64,000 nucleotides of DNA, taken from contig CM076948.1 of assembly GCA_039566865.1 (NCBI GenBank), positions 14,519,001-14,583,000 on the forward strand, in the 5' to 3' direction. The stretch comes from Aurelia coerulea. Taxonomy: Eukaryota > Cnidaria > Scyphozoa > Semaeostomeae > Ulmaridae. Position numbers and translations under genes: made by a program. This document shows, one piece after another, positions 23,277 through 35,944 of this stretch. A model generated the notes under the pieces. It had not been told where the DNA came from and made no database searches. It worked only from the letters and a program-made list of their open reading frames with translations. Every line of letters begins with the position of its first letter. Position 1 is the stretch's first letter.

Positions 23277-24000
23277 AAAATGATAACGACCAATTGAACA
23301 TTTAGAGCTTTGAAATTTTATGGAACACATGATAGACTTTATAGCAAACAAGTCCTAAAGTTTAAGAAACTGTCGACCAGCCTCAGACATAAATTTCCAA
23401 TAAAGATAAGTACGTTTTTAATTGCTACCACCCCAGGTACGTTAAATGCTTCCTCTACAGAGGCAATACAAGCTGAGACGCACAGGCAAAATTGCAGTGT
23501 CTAACTACCCATGGTGATATTTGTATTATTTGGGTGATTAAGACACACACGTACATTTTATGAGAAATTAAGAATTTGCACCAGTACTGAAGGTTTATTA
23601 GAGTTATTAGCTATGCGCCCTCCTTCAAATTTTCAAAATAAGGCTTTTGAAGCCTTTTCAATGTTTACATTACTCAGGTACTTTTTGTAATAAGCATTTT
23701 GTATGAACAAAATACTTCTAGTTGCCTAAAATATGTTCCACGACTGCCTCCTTCTGGTATTCCCGCAGGTAGCCCTAGTAGACCGTTTGCTGTCCCAGGC
23801 TGGTATGCGTTTATTTCAAGTTTCATTAAGCATTCCTTAGAGCTGAATTCTTTTCTTTCTTATGTATTTCAGGGCATGTCACACTGGGAACGATGGTCCT
23901 ACCTTTTTCCGAAAACCGGTAGTTAGCGAAAAATATTTTCACCACCTTTGTCCCAAAACTCTGGAAAGCTGGTAGTTTTTGGTGACAACTTTCTGCTGTT
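23277..24000. other. Loop segment with nothing recognised
   Basis: Only short frames (62-75 codons) and no element ends. Confidence 0.35.
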
Positions 24001-24365
24001 TTTTGTTTAATTTGGCGGACAATTTTAACATGATCTACATACAATTTTACACAAATGCTACAGACAAAAACGATAAATACGCTACTGGAGAATGTCTAAC
24101 ATGAGATATATACTTGTCACTGATGATATTTGTTCCAAAACCGGTAGTTTCGACCAAATAACATTTTTCGAAAGCAAGTGGTAATTATAGATATGAAAGT
24201 ACAAATGTCCAAAAACCGGTTGCCGGACATTGGTTGGACCACTTTAATGAAAAATTTGAAATTTCTGGCCATTTTTTCGGAAACTTGCCGGACAAAGGTG
24301 GAACCGCTTTGGTGAAAAATTGGAATTCCTCGTCTTTTTTCTGTAAACTTGGCAGACAAAGGTAG
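24001..24365. repeat. Degenerate tandem repeat of about 65 bp
   Basis: 'tgccggaca' at 24221, 'tgccggacaaagg' at 24286 and 'tggcagacaaagg' at 24350 mark a period of 64-65 bp, each followed by 'tggaccactttaatgaaaaat' or a variant. A more diverged unit is at about 24009. Confidence 0.5.
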
Positions 24366-25195
24366 ACCCTGCTTGCAGGTCAATTTAAGGATTTTGATAT
24401 GATAGGAGGTTAACACACTTGATGTTTCTTACAAATTGATGAAAGAAGAAGACTGATTTGAAAATTTATCCTTTGTCCCAAAAACTGGCTGTTTTAGGCT
24501 GGAAAGTTGTACAGCGTGATAAAAGAACAGGATATTTTTTCCAATTCCTTTGGACAATCATGGGGTAATATTTTACAGTACTTGCCCGTCCCTGGGTAGC
24601 CTTTGGGCATTCCAAATTTCTCCATTGCAGTAGCAAGAAACTGCCCCCTACGTTGTCTCTGGCTGTTCTCACCTATACTCACGTACGGGTGTGAAATATG
24701 GGGGTCTTATACTCAACATTAGCTGAAAAGCATAGCAATAGAAAAGTGCTCAGTGAGTGAGATAACGAGATAGAAAAGATGGGGAAAAGATTCACCTTAA
24801 ATGTTTTGTAAAATGAAATTTGGCGTAAAACGCAACTGTTCATCTTTGGCGGAGCGCAGGGACCAAGACGAGTTCCCTGTGGTAAAGAACATACTGACTC
24901 GCATTGCACGTATTTTTGTTATAGAAACTAAGAATTCTATGAATAGAGTCTTAATTTATATTTTCCCTGTACCTACTGTACCTACTGTAGTTTCTTAATT
25001 TTTTGGCGATCTGAGAGTTGAGGCTCTTTTGGGCAATTTCTTATAAAAAAATACGTGTGTACCTACTGGCACTGATTGGCAAGAATGGATAAATGAAAGT
25101 AGCTTAGCAAAGAAAGCTTACAATGAGATGCTCTTACAGCCAGATGAAAAGTCTGATTGGAAAGTGACAATAAAATTATTCAATGATCCCTTGAC
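24366..25195. other. Loop segment with nothing recognised
   Basis: No coding region or element end recognised. A stretch at about 25035-25065 ('tttcttataaaaaaatacgtgtgtac') weakly resembles the inner arm at about 16330-16350. Confidence 0.35.
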
Positions 25196-25298
25196 AGGGA
25201 CGTAGGAAGCATCTCAAACTTGGAGGGGCACGACACATCGAGGGCACTTTTTCCATTAAGCTAAAGGGGCATTTCTTGAAAACAAAAAGGGCACTTCA
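25196..25298 (+). repeat. Second copy of the CAGGGACGTAGGAA repeat, target of a foldback
   Basis: Begins CAGGGACGTAGGAAGCATCTC and runs to 'aaaagggcacttca', homologous to 23140-23276 in inverse orientation. It is cut at GCACTTCA by the foldback element that starts at 25299. Confidence 0.5.
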
Positions 25299-26971
25299 AG
25301 CATATGAGTCAAATCTTTCAATAGGGCACAGGGAAACCCGCAAATCTTCCAATTTCACGCTTATAAGCCAATGATATCGTCGTATCCCGATCACATGACT
25401 GAAAATAAGGCTTTCGAGATAAATTTTCGAGTACCTTCACGAAAATAAAAATGGATATTCAAGTAATAAAGATACAGAGCTGGTTTTACCACGAATCGAT
25501 TCGAGAGGCCCCACTCCACATTTGTTTTTCTGCATTTGGTTAAAATCTTACCAAGGATCGGCGTTACATCCAATTTCATTCCTTCGAAAATTGGCCTATG
25601 TTCAAGAATTCTTCAGGAACGCTACAAATAAGATATAGCTTTCAAAATTTCACATGTTACGTGAATTATGTCCAGGAATTACATGAAAGTATTTGTTTGT
25701 GTGATTTTCGAAAATCCTAGACGAATTAAAGCTATTTGCTGCGAAGAAAGCTAATGGGCCTACCTTTACCCGCAGCAGAATCCCAGTAATCGGCATTAAA
25801 TCACTCTTTTTCGCAATAATAACCAGCGGATATATTAACGAATAACTTCACCACAAATTCAATTTCTTTCCACCATTTTATCATCGATAATTTCGATAAA
25901 ATGTGACAAGACTTTACAGCCTCTGCAGCAAACCGTCCAACTATCGTCGATTCAAAGTTTCTTGTTGCAACAGGAAAGCTTGCATAAAACAAAAGGTTGT
26001 GCAAGGCTCAGATCTCCCATATGACACAGCAAAATGTTACCATTGATAATAGATTGTACACCTTTGAGAATAGATTGCAGGGGAAATTTCTTTTCACAAA
26101 TTATGTACTTTTCCGATGTGACAAAGAAATTTGCAATCTTTGAGAAATGTTTTATTTTCTCTTTATTTTGCAACGATAGAAAGACTTTAGGAGTGTGCAA
26201 TAAATTCTCAAAGGTATCATTTTGCTGTGTCATATGGGAGACCTAAGTCTTGCAAAACCTTTTGTTTTATGCAAGTCTTGCAAGACTTCCACCGTGTTTG
26301 CAACAAGAAAACTTTGAATCGAGGGTAGTTGGACGGTTTGCTGCAGAAGCTGTAAAGTCTTGTCACATTTTATCGAAATTATCGATTATTAAATGGCGGA
26401 AAGAAATTGGATTTGTGGTGAAGTTATTCGTTAATGTATCCGCTGGTTATTATTGCGAAAAAGAGTGATTTAATGCCGATTACTGGGATTCTGCGGCGGG
26501 TGAAGGTAGGCCCATTAGCTTTCTTCGCAGCAAATAGCTTTAATTCGTCTAGGATTTTCGAAAGTCACAAAAACAAATATTTTCATGTTATTCCTGGACA
26601 TAATTCACGTAACATGTGAAATTTTGAAAGCTATATCTTATTTGTAGCGTTCCTGAAGAATTCTTGAACATAGGCCAATTTTCGAAGGAATGAAACTCGA
26701 TGTAACGCCGATCCCTGACGAGATTTTAACCAAATGCAGAAAAACAAATGTGGAGTGGGGCCTCTCGAATCGATTCGTGGTAAAACCAGCTCTGTATCTT
26801 TATTACTCGAATATCCATTTTTATTTTCGTGAAGGTACTCGAAAATTTATCTCGAAAGCCTTATTTTCAGTCATGTGATCGGGATACGACGATATCATTG
26901 GCTTATAAGCGTGAAATTGGAAGATTTGCGGGTTTCCCTGTGCCCTATTGAAAGATTTGACTCATATGCTG
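25299..26971. mobile_element. 1.67-kb foldback element in the loop
   Basis: Near-palindromic element: arm 25299 to about 26041 is an inverted copy of about 26213 to 26971, around a loop of roughly 170 bp. Ends are AGCATATGAGTC and GACTCATATGCTG; the right end suggests an original CAG...CTG terminus with the left C lost. GCACTTCA flanks it on both sides (25291-25298 and 26972-26979), an 8-bp duplication as for hAT-type insertion. Mirror frames of 62-72 codons (for example 25391-25579 minus and 26690-26878 plus) arise from the palindrome and show no domain. Confidence 0.75.
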
Positions 26972-26989
26972 GCACTTCATAACTTCAAG

Positions 26990-27065
26990 GGAAGTTATAA
27001 TAATAACAATAACTATAATAATGTATCATATTTATACAGGATAACCTTGTCAGTAATTGTCTCAT
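26990..27065 (-). mobile_element. Retroelement 3' tail related to 888-1108
   Basis: Read on the minus strand: 'actgacaaggttatcctgta', about 15 nt, then ATT-rich sequence. This resembles the end of the fragment at 888-1108. Confidence 0.4.
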
Positions 27066-27208
27066 TGCTATCACTAAGAGTCCTGTTAAAATTAAAGTGT
27101 GTAAAATAAAGGGATATAACTTACGAGAGGCAAGAGTAAAAACTGTAAAAACCTCAATAACAATCATGTTCTGAATTTAAAAACAAAACAAACAAAACAG
27201 TTAAGGCC

Positions 27209-27540
27209 TTCGCAGATAAAAAAACATATGAAATCAAAACTATAGAACCGCTCTTCACGACAAGATGGAGCCAAGCATCGGTAACTAGCATCAAGTATAG
27301 AAAACTTAGGTACTACAAATTATTTAATAGTAAATTGGAAATAGCGGAATACCTTGTTCATCTCAATGACTTTTCATTAGGACAGCAAGTTGTTAAATTT
27401 TGGTGTGGCGATCACGACTTAATGATTTAATGATATAGAAGTAGGTCGGTTTAAAAACATAGCTTTGGAAAATAGGATTTGCACAAAATGTAACGCTAGT
27501 TGTACTGAGGATGAGGTCCATATCTGCTACTCAATTGTGG
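27209..27540 (+). pseudogene. Second LINE reverse transcriptase C-terminal remnant
   Basis: Plus-strand frame from 27209 reads FADKKTYEIKTIEPLFTTRW, then KYRKLRYYKLFNSKLEIAEY, ending KFWCGDHDLMI followed by a stop at about 27430. A frameshifted continuation reads IEVGRFKNIALENRICTKCN and EDEVHICYS. The IExGR, ERIC-type and CxxC...EDExH blocks are typical of the extreme C-terminus of LINE proteins. Only this end survives. It belongs to a different family from the remnant at 20342-21175. Confidence 0.65.
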
Positions 27541-27622
27541 GGAATACACGTATTTTGTTTCATAAGAAACCGCTTACAAGAAACGATAGGCTCAATTTTT
27601 TGAAAGTTAAGAAACAACCCTA
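27541..27622 (+). repeat. Diverged copy of inner arm sequence, first part
   Basis: Resembles right-arm positions about 34977-35058, including 'caagaaaccgcttacaa' and 'aagttaagaaa.aaccctac', with many substitutions. The match continues after an interruption at 29313. Confidence 0.6.
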
Positions 27623-29312
27623 CCTGAATTGAAAAAGCTAAGAAACTTTTGTAATTTACAGTTTTAATTTTCCTGTCACACTCAAAATGTATTGACGCTG
27701 TACAGTTATAGCAAATGTTTGACAGAAGCGCCGGGAGGGGGGGCAAGGGGGGGCGGTCGCCCCCCCAATGTTCTCCAGGATCACTTTTCTAATTCCTCTA
27801 ATTCCGGTATAAAACTAAGGGGGGGGGGGTAAGGCCGATGATCTTGGCAATTATAACGTGAGCATGGGTTTGTACAAATCTTGCTCTCTTAATTACATTT
27901 TCCGACGATCTGTAGGGCACTGACTCGGAATTTTTTCTGGATCTCAACAACATAGCTTGTGGGAGATCTAAGTCATGGGTTTTTTTCGCAGAGCAAATGA
28001 GGAGAAAGAAGTTGGGTATATGGGTAGTGTAGAGCAAACATTTTTCGGAGAAATGATGAAGGTGACTGGGAGAGTCGTTCTAAACCAATGTATAGGTTGG
28101 CTTTTTGAAAAATTTCCGAGACAAACTATCACAGAATGGTCAAGATTTTTTAAGTAAATTGGATTGTGAGAACCGTTCTAGGACAAATTATAGTGTGTTT
28201 GCGCAAAAAATTTGCTGTGGTGCTGATTCATAAAAAACTGTGCCCAAATTATGAAAGTTTTCAATTCGGCACTGGTAAGGATGGGATGCATTCCAAACCA
28301 AAGAATATCATATTTTTACAAAAATATTTTCCTGGGGATGCTAATTTGAACAACTGTTAAGAAATGATCAACAATTCTATTTGACCACCAGCTAACATGT
28401 GATCGGTAGAAGTGTTCTAAGCCAAAGTAAAGGACGCGTCCACGAAATTTTCGCTGGGGCTTTGCCCCCAGACCCCCTCATCCAGGGGCGGATTTAACGT
28501 GACGTCCATAAAGTCAAGATTTCATAGATTTATCTCTGAGAATAGAATTACGATAATTATGGAAATGAGATCCATGATGAAAAGAATAATAAACAATTTC
28601 AAAATCTTTTCGATTGCGCTTATATAAAGGGGCTACAAAGTAGGCCCCTTATATGTGTCAATAAGGCAAAATGTGGCTGGCTGAAGGAGACAAATTTGAG
28701 GTAAACTTAGGCCTTATAATCATATGAAGTTCCACGATAGGTTTGGTGGGATGCTTTTCCTTTCAAAATTTTTATCAGTTACCAATTAGTTAAGAAACAT
28801 TTGATAGTATTTTATGGCAATCTGAAGGGCGTGGCTGCAAAAATTTTCTCGAAGGAGTACCCCCGGACCCCCTCCCCCTCCTAATTTTTCAGCTCGCTCC
28901 GCTTGCCTTCGCCCTTATCATGGGAACTCATTAAAAGATCCGGCTCGATCCGCCCCTGATTTGAGCCCTATGCCCTCTTTTTCACAAACCATACTTCAGA
29001 TTTCTGAATCTGAGAGAACTTGACAGCCCTTTGACAATTCCATTACGTAGTGGCGTATTAGATTAGCTGCGGAAATTTTTGGAAATCCGAAGTTGGTCGT
29101 TCGGTTCCCGGTAGGACGTCATTTTCCTAATTGTGGTGCCCAACTTGTGTTATTTCAACAGACTCATTTATCTTTATGTCAACCTATAAAAGGGGCGTTG
29201 GTCGCATTTACAGCCAAAGTAGAGGGCGTGGTCCAAGAAAATTTTTCTGGGGCTCCGCCCCAGACCCCGTTGTGTTTCGCCCCTCCAATAAAAAATCCTG
29301 GCGGCGCCACTG
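27623..29312. other. Insertion interrupting the diverged arm copy
   Basis: 1.7 kb between two halves of the arm-like sequence. It contains G/C-homopolymer-rich DNA (27733-27835), several 'ggggctttgcccccagacccc'-type motifs (about 28457, 28860, 29240) and a pair of hAT-like ends listed separately. Another possible terminal pair AGTGGCG (29049) and CGCCACT (29305) lacks a target duplication. No gene recognised. Confidence 0.45.
28483..28958. mobile_element. Possible hAT-like MITE
   Basis: Inverted ends CAGGGGCGGAT (28483) and ATCCGCCCCTG (ending 28958) are classic hAT-type termini, 476 bp apart. The flanks (CCCTCATC and ATTTGAGC) do not form an 8-bp duplication, so this could be an old or recombined copy. 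Confidence 0.4.
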
Positions 29313-29525
29313 GTGTTTGAACATTATTTTGAGTACGAATTATGTTATCTACTTGTTTTGAGATCTTACTAAGTAATTTGGGAGCCCTTTAGACAAAACA
29401 AAATTAACTCTATACTTCCAGCATTAAAATTATAAGAAACACGTAAGAAACTTTTCCAGCAAAATGGCTGAAAAATTTAAGAAACTGCCTACCAGCCCCG
29501 GTCCTTAGTTTCTTAAAAAAAGGGT
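29313..29525 (+). repeat. Diverged copy of inner arm sequence, second part
   Basis: Matches right-arm about 35080-35290: 'acattattttgag', 'cttgttttgagatcttac.aagtaatttggga', 'gaaactgcctacca.cccc', 'ccttagtttctt'. Same orientation as the right arm. Confidence 0.65.
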
Positions 29526-31174
29526 GTACGAACATCTAAGGCAACAATACTTGAATCAGGAAATCATGCAAACAATCAACAAGCTAAAGGATAAAAATGA
29601 AGCATTCAAACCGATAAATACCAATGAAGACCCAGGCAACATATCTGTTGGGAAGTATTCAAAAGAAACATTTAAAAGCAGAATGGGTATTCACCAAGGA
29701 AGGTTTAATCCAGGGAGCTCCAAAGGGCTGCCTGCTGTCCTTCGGCGCTCCCTGGTTTAATCTCTCTGTCCATTCACCCTAGACCTTGTTTTTACATAAG
29801 GGCATCGTTTTCGCCAATTTTCTCCGGCACAGGGTATCAAAATAAGGTAATTTTTCTGGAGCAGGTTGTCACTACATGGAGTATACTTTTCATCAATTGT
29901 TTCCAGAACTTTTGGTTATCATTTTGAGCGAAAAATTGTAGGGCATGGTAAAAAAAAAATTCGCATAGGAAAAGATGAGCATAGGATTTGTAACATCGCC
30001 CGAAAATCTAAGAACAAAGGCATGCGCCTGCCCACTCATCCAGATTTCGAAATAAAAAATGGCAGCGCATCTACGATCTGCAGCGAGGAAATGTGCAGGA
30101 TTCTATTAGCAAATCAAGGAGAATTTTGGGGAGGACCTGAGTCATTCTCATCGTTGAAATCATAGAAATGTCTATGGTTGAACTGCAATATCAAAACACA
30201 GAAGAAACGCGAACAACAGAAACGTTGTTCCGCTTTAGCTTCCTCGTCGATCAGCCTTGTGCTTGTGCTTTCATTTGCCATCTTTTGTACACCTTCAAGC
30301 TTGTTGTCTGGCTGACCACTCCGCACAAAACTTTTACATGCACGATTTCTTTTCTACAGAAACGTTTTCGAGATAAAACTGTACCAATTTTGCTTCGAAG
30401 TAGATTAAAACCGGCTGTCCAGAACTGCACAGGAACGCTTTTTCAGACACTTCGCAGGTAAACAACTCGTATATTGCACCATAATACCTCGCAGGGGGAG
30501 CGCGGATCATCCGAGAAGAGGCCCTCGGTGCTCGAGACAAAACGCAATTTATATGCCAAAAATCTTCAAAATATATCATGATAATTTATATCAAAATATT
30601 CCCTGAGAATTAACTTATTCAACCTCACATGTCATTTTCTCGATTTGCAAACGAGGTAGACACAAAATGCTGTCATACATTCATCAACTCAAAAGTTGAG
30701 TAAATCAATAGGACTAAGCAATGTGCGAAGTTGCAAGTGCGAGTTTAAGAATTGGATTATATGCCAAAGAACATCCTTCAAATATGTTGAATATAATATC
30801 AAACTGTTCCCAGAAGAGTGAAGTAGTTAAATCCACTTGTCATTTTTTGATTAATGCGAAAGTACTCCGACGAAAGAGAAAATTATGCTGATTTTTGAGG
30901 TTTTTGCGTACAAAAAGTGGATGCAATCTGACCCACGCATAACAAGGAAGTAAGTGTTAAGCAAATGTTACATATCTTTTGCGTTGGGCACACCCCCGTA
31001 CAAATTTAAGTCAAGTACCCCCCCCTCCCCGGGTAGAGCAGGCAAGATGATCTTCTGGCTGTTTGTAGCCTCCAAAGAGCTAGGCCATTAACAGTGCCAT
31101 ACTCCAGAGGTAGGTGGGGAGTCATTGCTTCTACTTGGAACACCCTTTTGTCCGCTCAAAGTTGTTATAACACA
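29526..31174. other. Loop segment with nothing recognised
   Basis: 1.6 kb. The longest frames are 78 codons (29524-29760), 99 (29866-30165) and 97 (30168-30461), all plus strand. None shows a known domain. I see no element ends. Confidence 0.35.
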
Positions 31175-31176
31175 TA

Positions 31177-31962
31177 CCGGGTGTCTCAAAAAAAGTACCC
31201 CTTTTGACTGAACAAGGGAACAAAAAGATAACATTTCAGGACTTTTGAATTCGTAGCTACATATTTTGGTCTTCAACTTAAATGCACATACCTTGCATTT
31301 TGAAATCGACCACCAAACACCGGAGATATGAATTCACAAGTTCAAAATTTGGAGTGCATCTGAAACCAGAGGTTTTGAGAAATGGCCTAGCCATAATTTG
31401 ACACCTCACAGCACAGGCATTTTGCAAACGAATTTCCAACTTTGACCTTTTAGTTTATACCTTGAATTGCTTCAATTGTTCTTTAAGTGACTTTTCACTG
31501 AATCGGTCCTTGCATTACATTCGATCCCAAGTGTTTTGTATTAAAGAAGAGGAAAAGGAGCATGCGCATGGCACATGCACGCTTATTTTGGAGACATGGC
31601 ACGACTTTATCATTCTTACCACATCTTTACTATATTTGTTTAATCATCGTCATGTCCATGGATCTTTTATTCTTTTCAAAAGAAAAAAACCGTAATTCAA
31701 AGTTTACAGGTACTTTGGAAAATGTCCACGATACAAATCATGACTAGTCCCTTTTTCAAAACTTCTGGTTTTGAGTGCACTGTAGATTTTGACTTTGCGA
31801 ACTTGTATCTCCAGTGTTTGGTGGACGATTTCTAAATGCAAGGTATGTGCATCTAAGTTGAAGATTGAGAAATTTAGCTGTGAAGTCAGGGAGCAATGAT
31901 ATCTTATTGTTTGGTTCCTATTTCCAGTCAAAAGGGGGTACTTTCTTTTTTTAGACACCCGG
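31177..31962. mobile_element. Tc1/mariner-like MITE with long inverted repeats
   Basis: 786 bp flanked by TA (31175-31176 and 31963-31964). Ends are CCGGGTGTCTCAAAAAAAG and its near-complement, with inverted similarity extending about 230 bp inward on both sides (for example 'aaatgcacataccttgcatt' near 31279 and its inverse near 31837). TA duplication with such ends suggests Tc1/mariner superfamily. No transposase is present. Confidence 0.65.
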
Positions 31963-31964
31963 TA

Positions 31965-32322
31965 CTGTAGTCATCTATGTTACAACTTTACTTTGGTCCC
32001 CTGTATGACTTGGGTAAGTCCAGTTGGTCTGGCTTGGCTCCTTCTTTTTGCCTGGTGCAACCTGTTCAACAGAAATGAGTAGAATGCCCCTAGAATGCAT
32101 TCTTGATAAACTTTTTTGTGTGTGAAAGAGTCCCCACGAAGGTTTTTTGTAATGGTTTTTGAATCAAGAAAATGACAGTACTTTTCTTGGTAATGGAAAC
32201 TAAACCGATGCGATATGTTCGGTGTTTATAAAGTGAACACCGAAACCGAAAATTTGAAACGAAGACAAAGGCATATAAAACTATGATTCAATAAAAAGTA
32301 ATGTTTACATCCAGTGAAAACA
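31965..32322. other. Loop segment with nothing recognised
   Basis: About 360 bp of ordinary AT-rich DNA with no motifs identified. Confidence 0.35.
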
Positions 32323-32523
32323 CAGTAGTGTCCCGCAAGGGCGCGGGAGCCACGGGGGCAGGGCGGGGGCAGCAATGTGCCCTTTCCGAACATTCATTTC
32401 AGAGGACAAATAGGAACAAGGCTTTTTATACACCTGTACATTTCTCATAAAAACTAGTTAATATTTTGAAAATCAGCGACTGTATTTCTTAAAAATGTAT
32501 TTCTTAAATGCAGGACACTACTG
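32323..32523. mobile_element. Possible 201-bp terminal-inverted-repeat element
   Basis: 11-bp ends CAGTAGTGTCC and GGACACTACTG. No target duplication is visible, so this could be a solitary inverted pair. Confidence 0.3.
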
Positions 32524-32570
32524 TAGATCTTTCACTGGCAAATAATTTCATGAATAAACGCAATCCAAAA

Positions 32571-32581
32571 TGATGATGACA

Positions 32582-32655
<74 letters not shown>

Positions 32656-32656
32656 A

Positions 32657-32719
<63 letters not shown>
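32571..32719. repeat. (ATG)n microsatellite at the inner end of the right arm
   Basis: About 150 bp of ATG/GAT repeats with two short interruptions, abutting the arm at 32720. The opposite arm ends in a different repeat, (TTA)n. Poly-Ser and poly-Ile frames here are artefacts of the repeat. Confidence 0.95.
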
Positions 32720-33163
32720 TTGAAATTGATCTTGCTATGATTGTAATTATCAATCAAACTGGTGGAAAAATAGTTGATTTAAGAGCTTCTCTCTCTCCGT
32801 CACAGTGGTCAATTCACGGCTTACACCCCCGCAGAAGTCATGCCCTGCTCTATGCCCTGCTCTATGAGCAATAATTGAGCTGGGGTTGACAAAAAGCACG
32901 TATGCGTAAGATAAGAAAAACTAACTGTTATCACGAGTGTCAGCAAACATCTTCATATCTTTAGTGACCTTTGCTTGCTTTCAGAAATGAAAATTGAGAC
33001 AAATGATCGAGATATTTAAGCCGCAAGATCCGCTAGCAGCACATTTCCATTAATCCTTAAACAAACAAGACCGCCCGAGAGCTATTCAAGGGAAATTATG
33101 AATTAGGAACAGCAACGACCGCTTGATGCAGACAATTCACAATTTAACATTGTGCATTCGTGC

Positions 33164-33739
33164 CAGTGGCGTAACGCAGTTTAGGCTACCTTAGTTCAAG
33201 AACTAAGGGCCCCCGATCAAAAGGGGCCCCCGACAAATTGTTCGTATTGTGTGCTTTTTGACCATACTGTGCTAAAAGTACACAACACTGAATTTTCATT
33301 CCGTTTTCGTTCATTCCCTAAAATTTGTCTCGAAACTTTATTCTTGTTAGCAAGAGCACCTAATAACATACTGTGACTGTGCATTATGTTTACTAAAATT
33401 CTTTTTAAAACTATTGTGTATATTCGCAAAATTCGCATGGATAACTTTCAGGTATAAAGGGAGAACACTTAGTCTGCACTAAATTTACTGCACCTATTGC
33501 CCTAATACTGTCCGCAGAAGCTTTAAATTTAGTTTTTTGAAACGCAATTCATATAAATGTGCTAAATTTACTGTTGACTTTTCCAATGTAAACAATTTCT
33601 TTTCAACATAACGTGGATTTCTTGAGGTTTTAAAGGGCATGGTTTCAAAAATTTACGCACCACCCCGAACCCCCTTCCAAAATAAGGGCCCCATCTTACC
33701 AAACTCCTACGGGCCCCGAGTGTCTCCGTTACGCCACTG
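33164..33739 (-). mobile_element. hAT-like MITE, right arm copy
   Basis: Same 576-bp element and same 8-bp duplication (ATTCGTGC at 33156-33163 and 33740-33747, the complement of GCACGAAT) as in the left arm. The insertion therefore predates the duplication of the arm or was copied between arms. Confidence 0.85.
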
Positions 33740-33747
33740 ATTCGTGC

Positions 33748-35944
33748 ACTGTGGTCTTGAGAGGATGGGTGATGTAAAATTATTTTCTTCTCCACGAAAA
33801 TGCACTTCCAGCCTGTATATGCCCTGAAACATCCGCACCCAAACTTGGAAGATTTACAAACTTGGAAGATTTACCACGATCGAATTTGGAAACATTTCGC
33901 TGAAGAGTACAGGCAATTGATTTTTGTGAAGTTTGTGAAGTTTGTGAAGTATAGGCAATTGATTTTTGATAGGAAACCGTGGTTGGGAACTATGCAGTTG
34001 AGAAGATTTCGGTTCAATCGATCTATTTTGGTTGATAAATGGTGCAAGCAAATTTTAGCTATGAAAGAAGGCACAGAATCGTTTTGTTGATGAATGATGA
34101 TCAGGTTCTTGCTTGTGATTCTTTAGCCGAAAATACATTATGAAATAGTCGGATCTGAAGATTCAAATCTATGGACATTGAGAAACTCGAAAAATCTTTG
34201 TATTAAGCATTTGAAGCCGCACGAATACCAACCAGAGATCGAAGTTTAACAACAAAAAACTCAAAATGCATTATTGCATGAACGAGAAAACCACTTTCAC
34301 AATGAATGGTGCAAGTTTGGCCGCCAAGCAAAACCAGACGTCGGACTGTTGTTGTTGCTGTTGTTGCAATTTCCATCACAGCATGTCATTGACATGGTTG
34401 ATTGACATTAGCGCTAGTGAGCCAATGAGCGCCAAAGTAAATCGACCAAATATTTGATTGAAATATAATCCCATGCACGCTACCTCAACGGTCTTTCCTG
34501 TCGTCGTGATCGTAACTACGCATGACGGTCGCTATCATGTCAGTTGAAACTTACGAAGCAAATCGTTGAAGATGCAAGATACCTATGCATTGCATGGAGA
34601 AATGAAAGATAGCTAACAGTAACTAAGACCAGGCCAAGGGCCATCGTTGTTGGTTCATGTATTATCAAATGCATAGCAAGTCGTTGAATTGAGAGAAGCC
34701 AAATGGATCTGTAAGTTATTAGTTATCCACATCTTTGACGGAAATTTCATTTAGATACAACGTGAGAAACGATGAACAATCACTCGGCTTCTTTAAAGCC
34801 AATTCCATGCCTACAGGAAGGAAGTATTTCAGCTTCATTTTCGACGCATCGAGCATATCAAAAAGTACCTCATGGATAAAGTATCTCGTTAATAAAGTGC
34901 AAACAAAAAATGCTTTTGAAAATAGTTAAAAGAGTTAGTTGAACAGTACACAGTACATGCACATTTTGATCCGCGACTACACGTATTTTTTACAAGAAAC
35001 CGCTTACAACAAACGGTAGCCTCGATTTTTCGAAGGTTAAGAAAGAACCCTACACAATAATATGCAGTTCTGTTTCTGGGACATTATTGTGAGCGCGAAT
35101 TTTGCCTTTGACTTGTTTTGAGATCTTACCAAGTAATTTGGGAACCCTTGAGATAAATGAAAATTTACTCTACACTGCACTTCCGACATTGAAAATATAC
35201 AAAATAGTAAGAAACTTTTAGAAGCAAAATGAGCATAAAATTAGGAAACTGCCTACCATCCCCGGACCTTAGTTTCTTGAAAAAAGATACGTGCAGCTTG
35301 TTACACTGAAAGGGAGCATGAAGAGTAAAAAGCGCTGAAAACAGTGAAAACATGGTATATACACTTGTCCTTCATGTGTGGAAGAAACTCCTATTTCAGA
35401 ATACTGAGGAAGATTTTCATCTCCCTGATATTTTGGAAATTTTTTCCTTCATTTCTGTCCCCTTTGCTGTAATAACATGAATTTCAATATTCACGCAGGT
35501 TGAACAACGAATTTGAGATCACTAAATAGAAAGATCACACGCAGATAGAAACGAAGTCGCAGCTCCCAACAAACTTCCCAACAACATATTTGCTGTACAT
35601 TTGCGATCTCAATGTCGATAAGGAAAAAGACTTACCACAAAGTTCGTGCGTTTCAGCTTGACTACCCTCGCGTTACCAATAAATACAAACACGAAATTAA
35701 TCGAAAGTAAGTTTACTGCTGATATGGATAGACAAATGTGAAGAAGACCTTGATCGATTATAACCATCTTAACAAATGCAGTGTGATACATGGTTTGTCA
35801 TGTTCTAATGATTCTTCAGCAAATTTGCCAACAGAAACAGATCCAGGCTTGGATTCAAACCTCCTTCAGCTCTTCACAAGAATAACGCGGAAGATTCAGC
35901 ACAAAAGATAGAAACGAAGACTTTAAGCATCGGAGCTTCGGCAA
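33748..35944. other. Inner unique domain of the right arm, no gene recognised
   Basis: Inverted counterpart of 15381-17580 with a few substitutions (for example ATTATTTTC for ATGATTTTC at the frame near 33780). No recognisable coding region. Confidence 0.5.

Noticed and set aside
29049..29312. AGTGGCG...CGCCACT pair as a MITE
   Set aside because: Only 7 bp of inverted similarity and no flanking duplication.
31462..31747. 61- and 77-codon frames inside the Tc1/mariner-like MITE as a transposase
   Set aside because: Too short and without DDE-type or helix-turn-helix motifs.
32532..32757. Poly-Ser and poly-Ile proteins, and the poly-Leu frame at 55424-55714
   Set aside because: Direct translations of (ATG)n and (TAA)n microsatellites.
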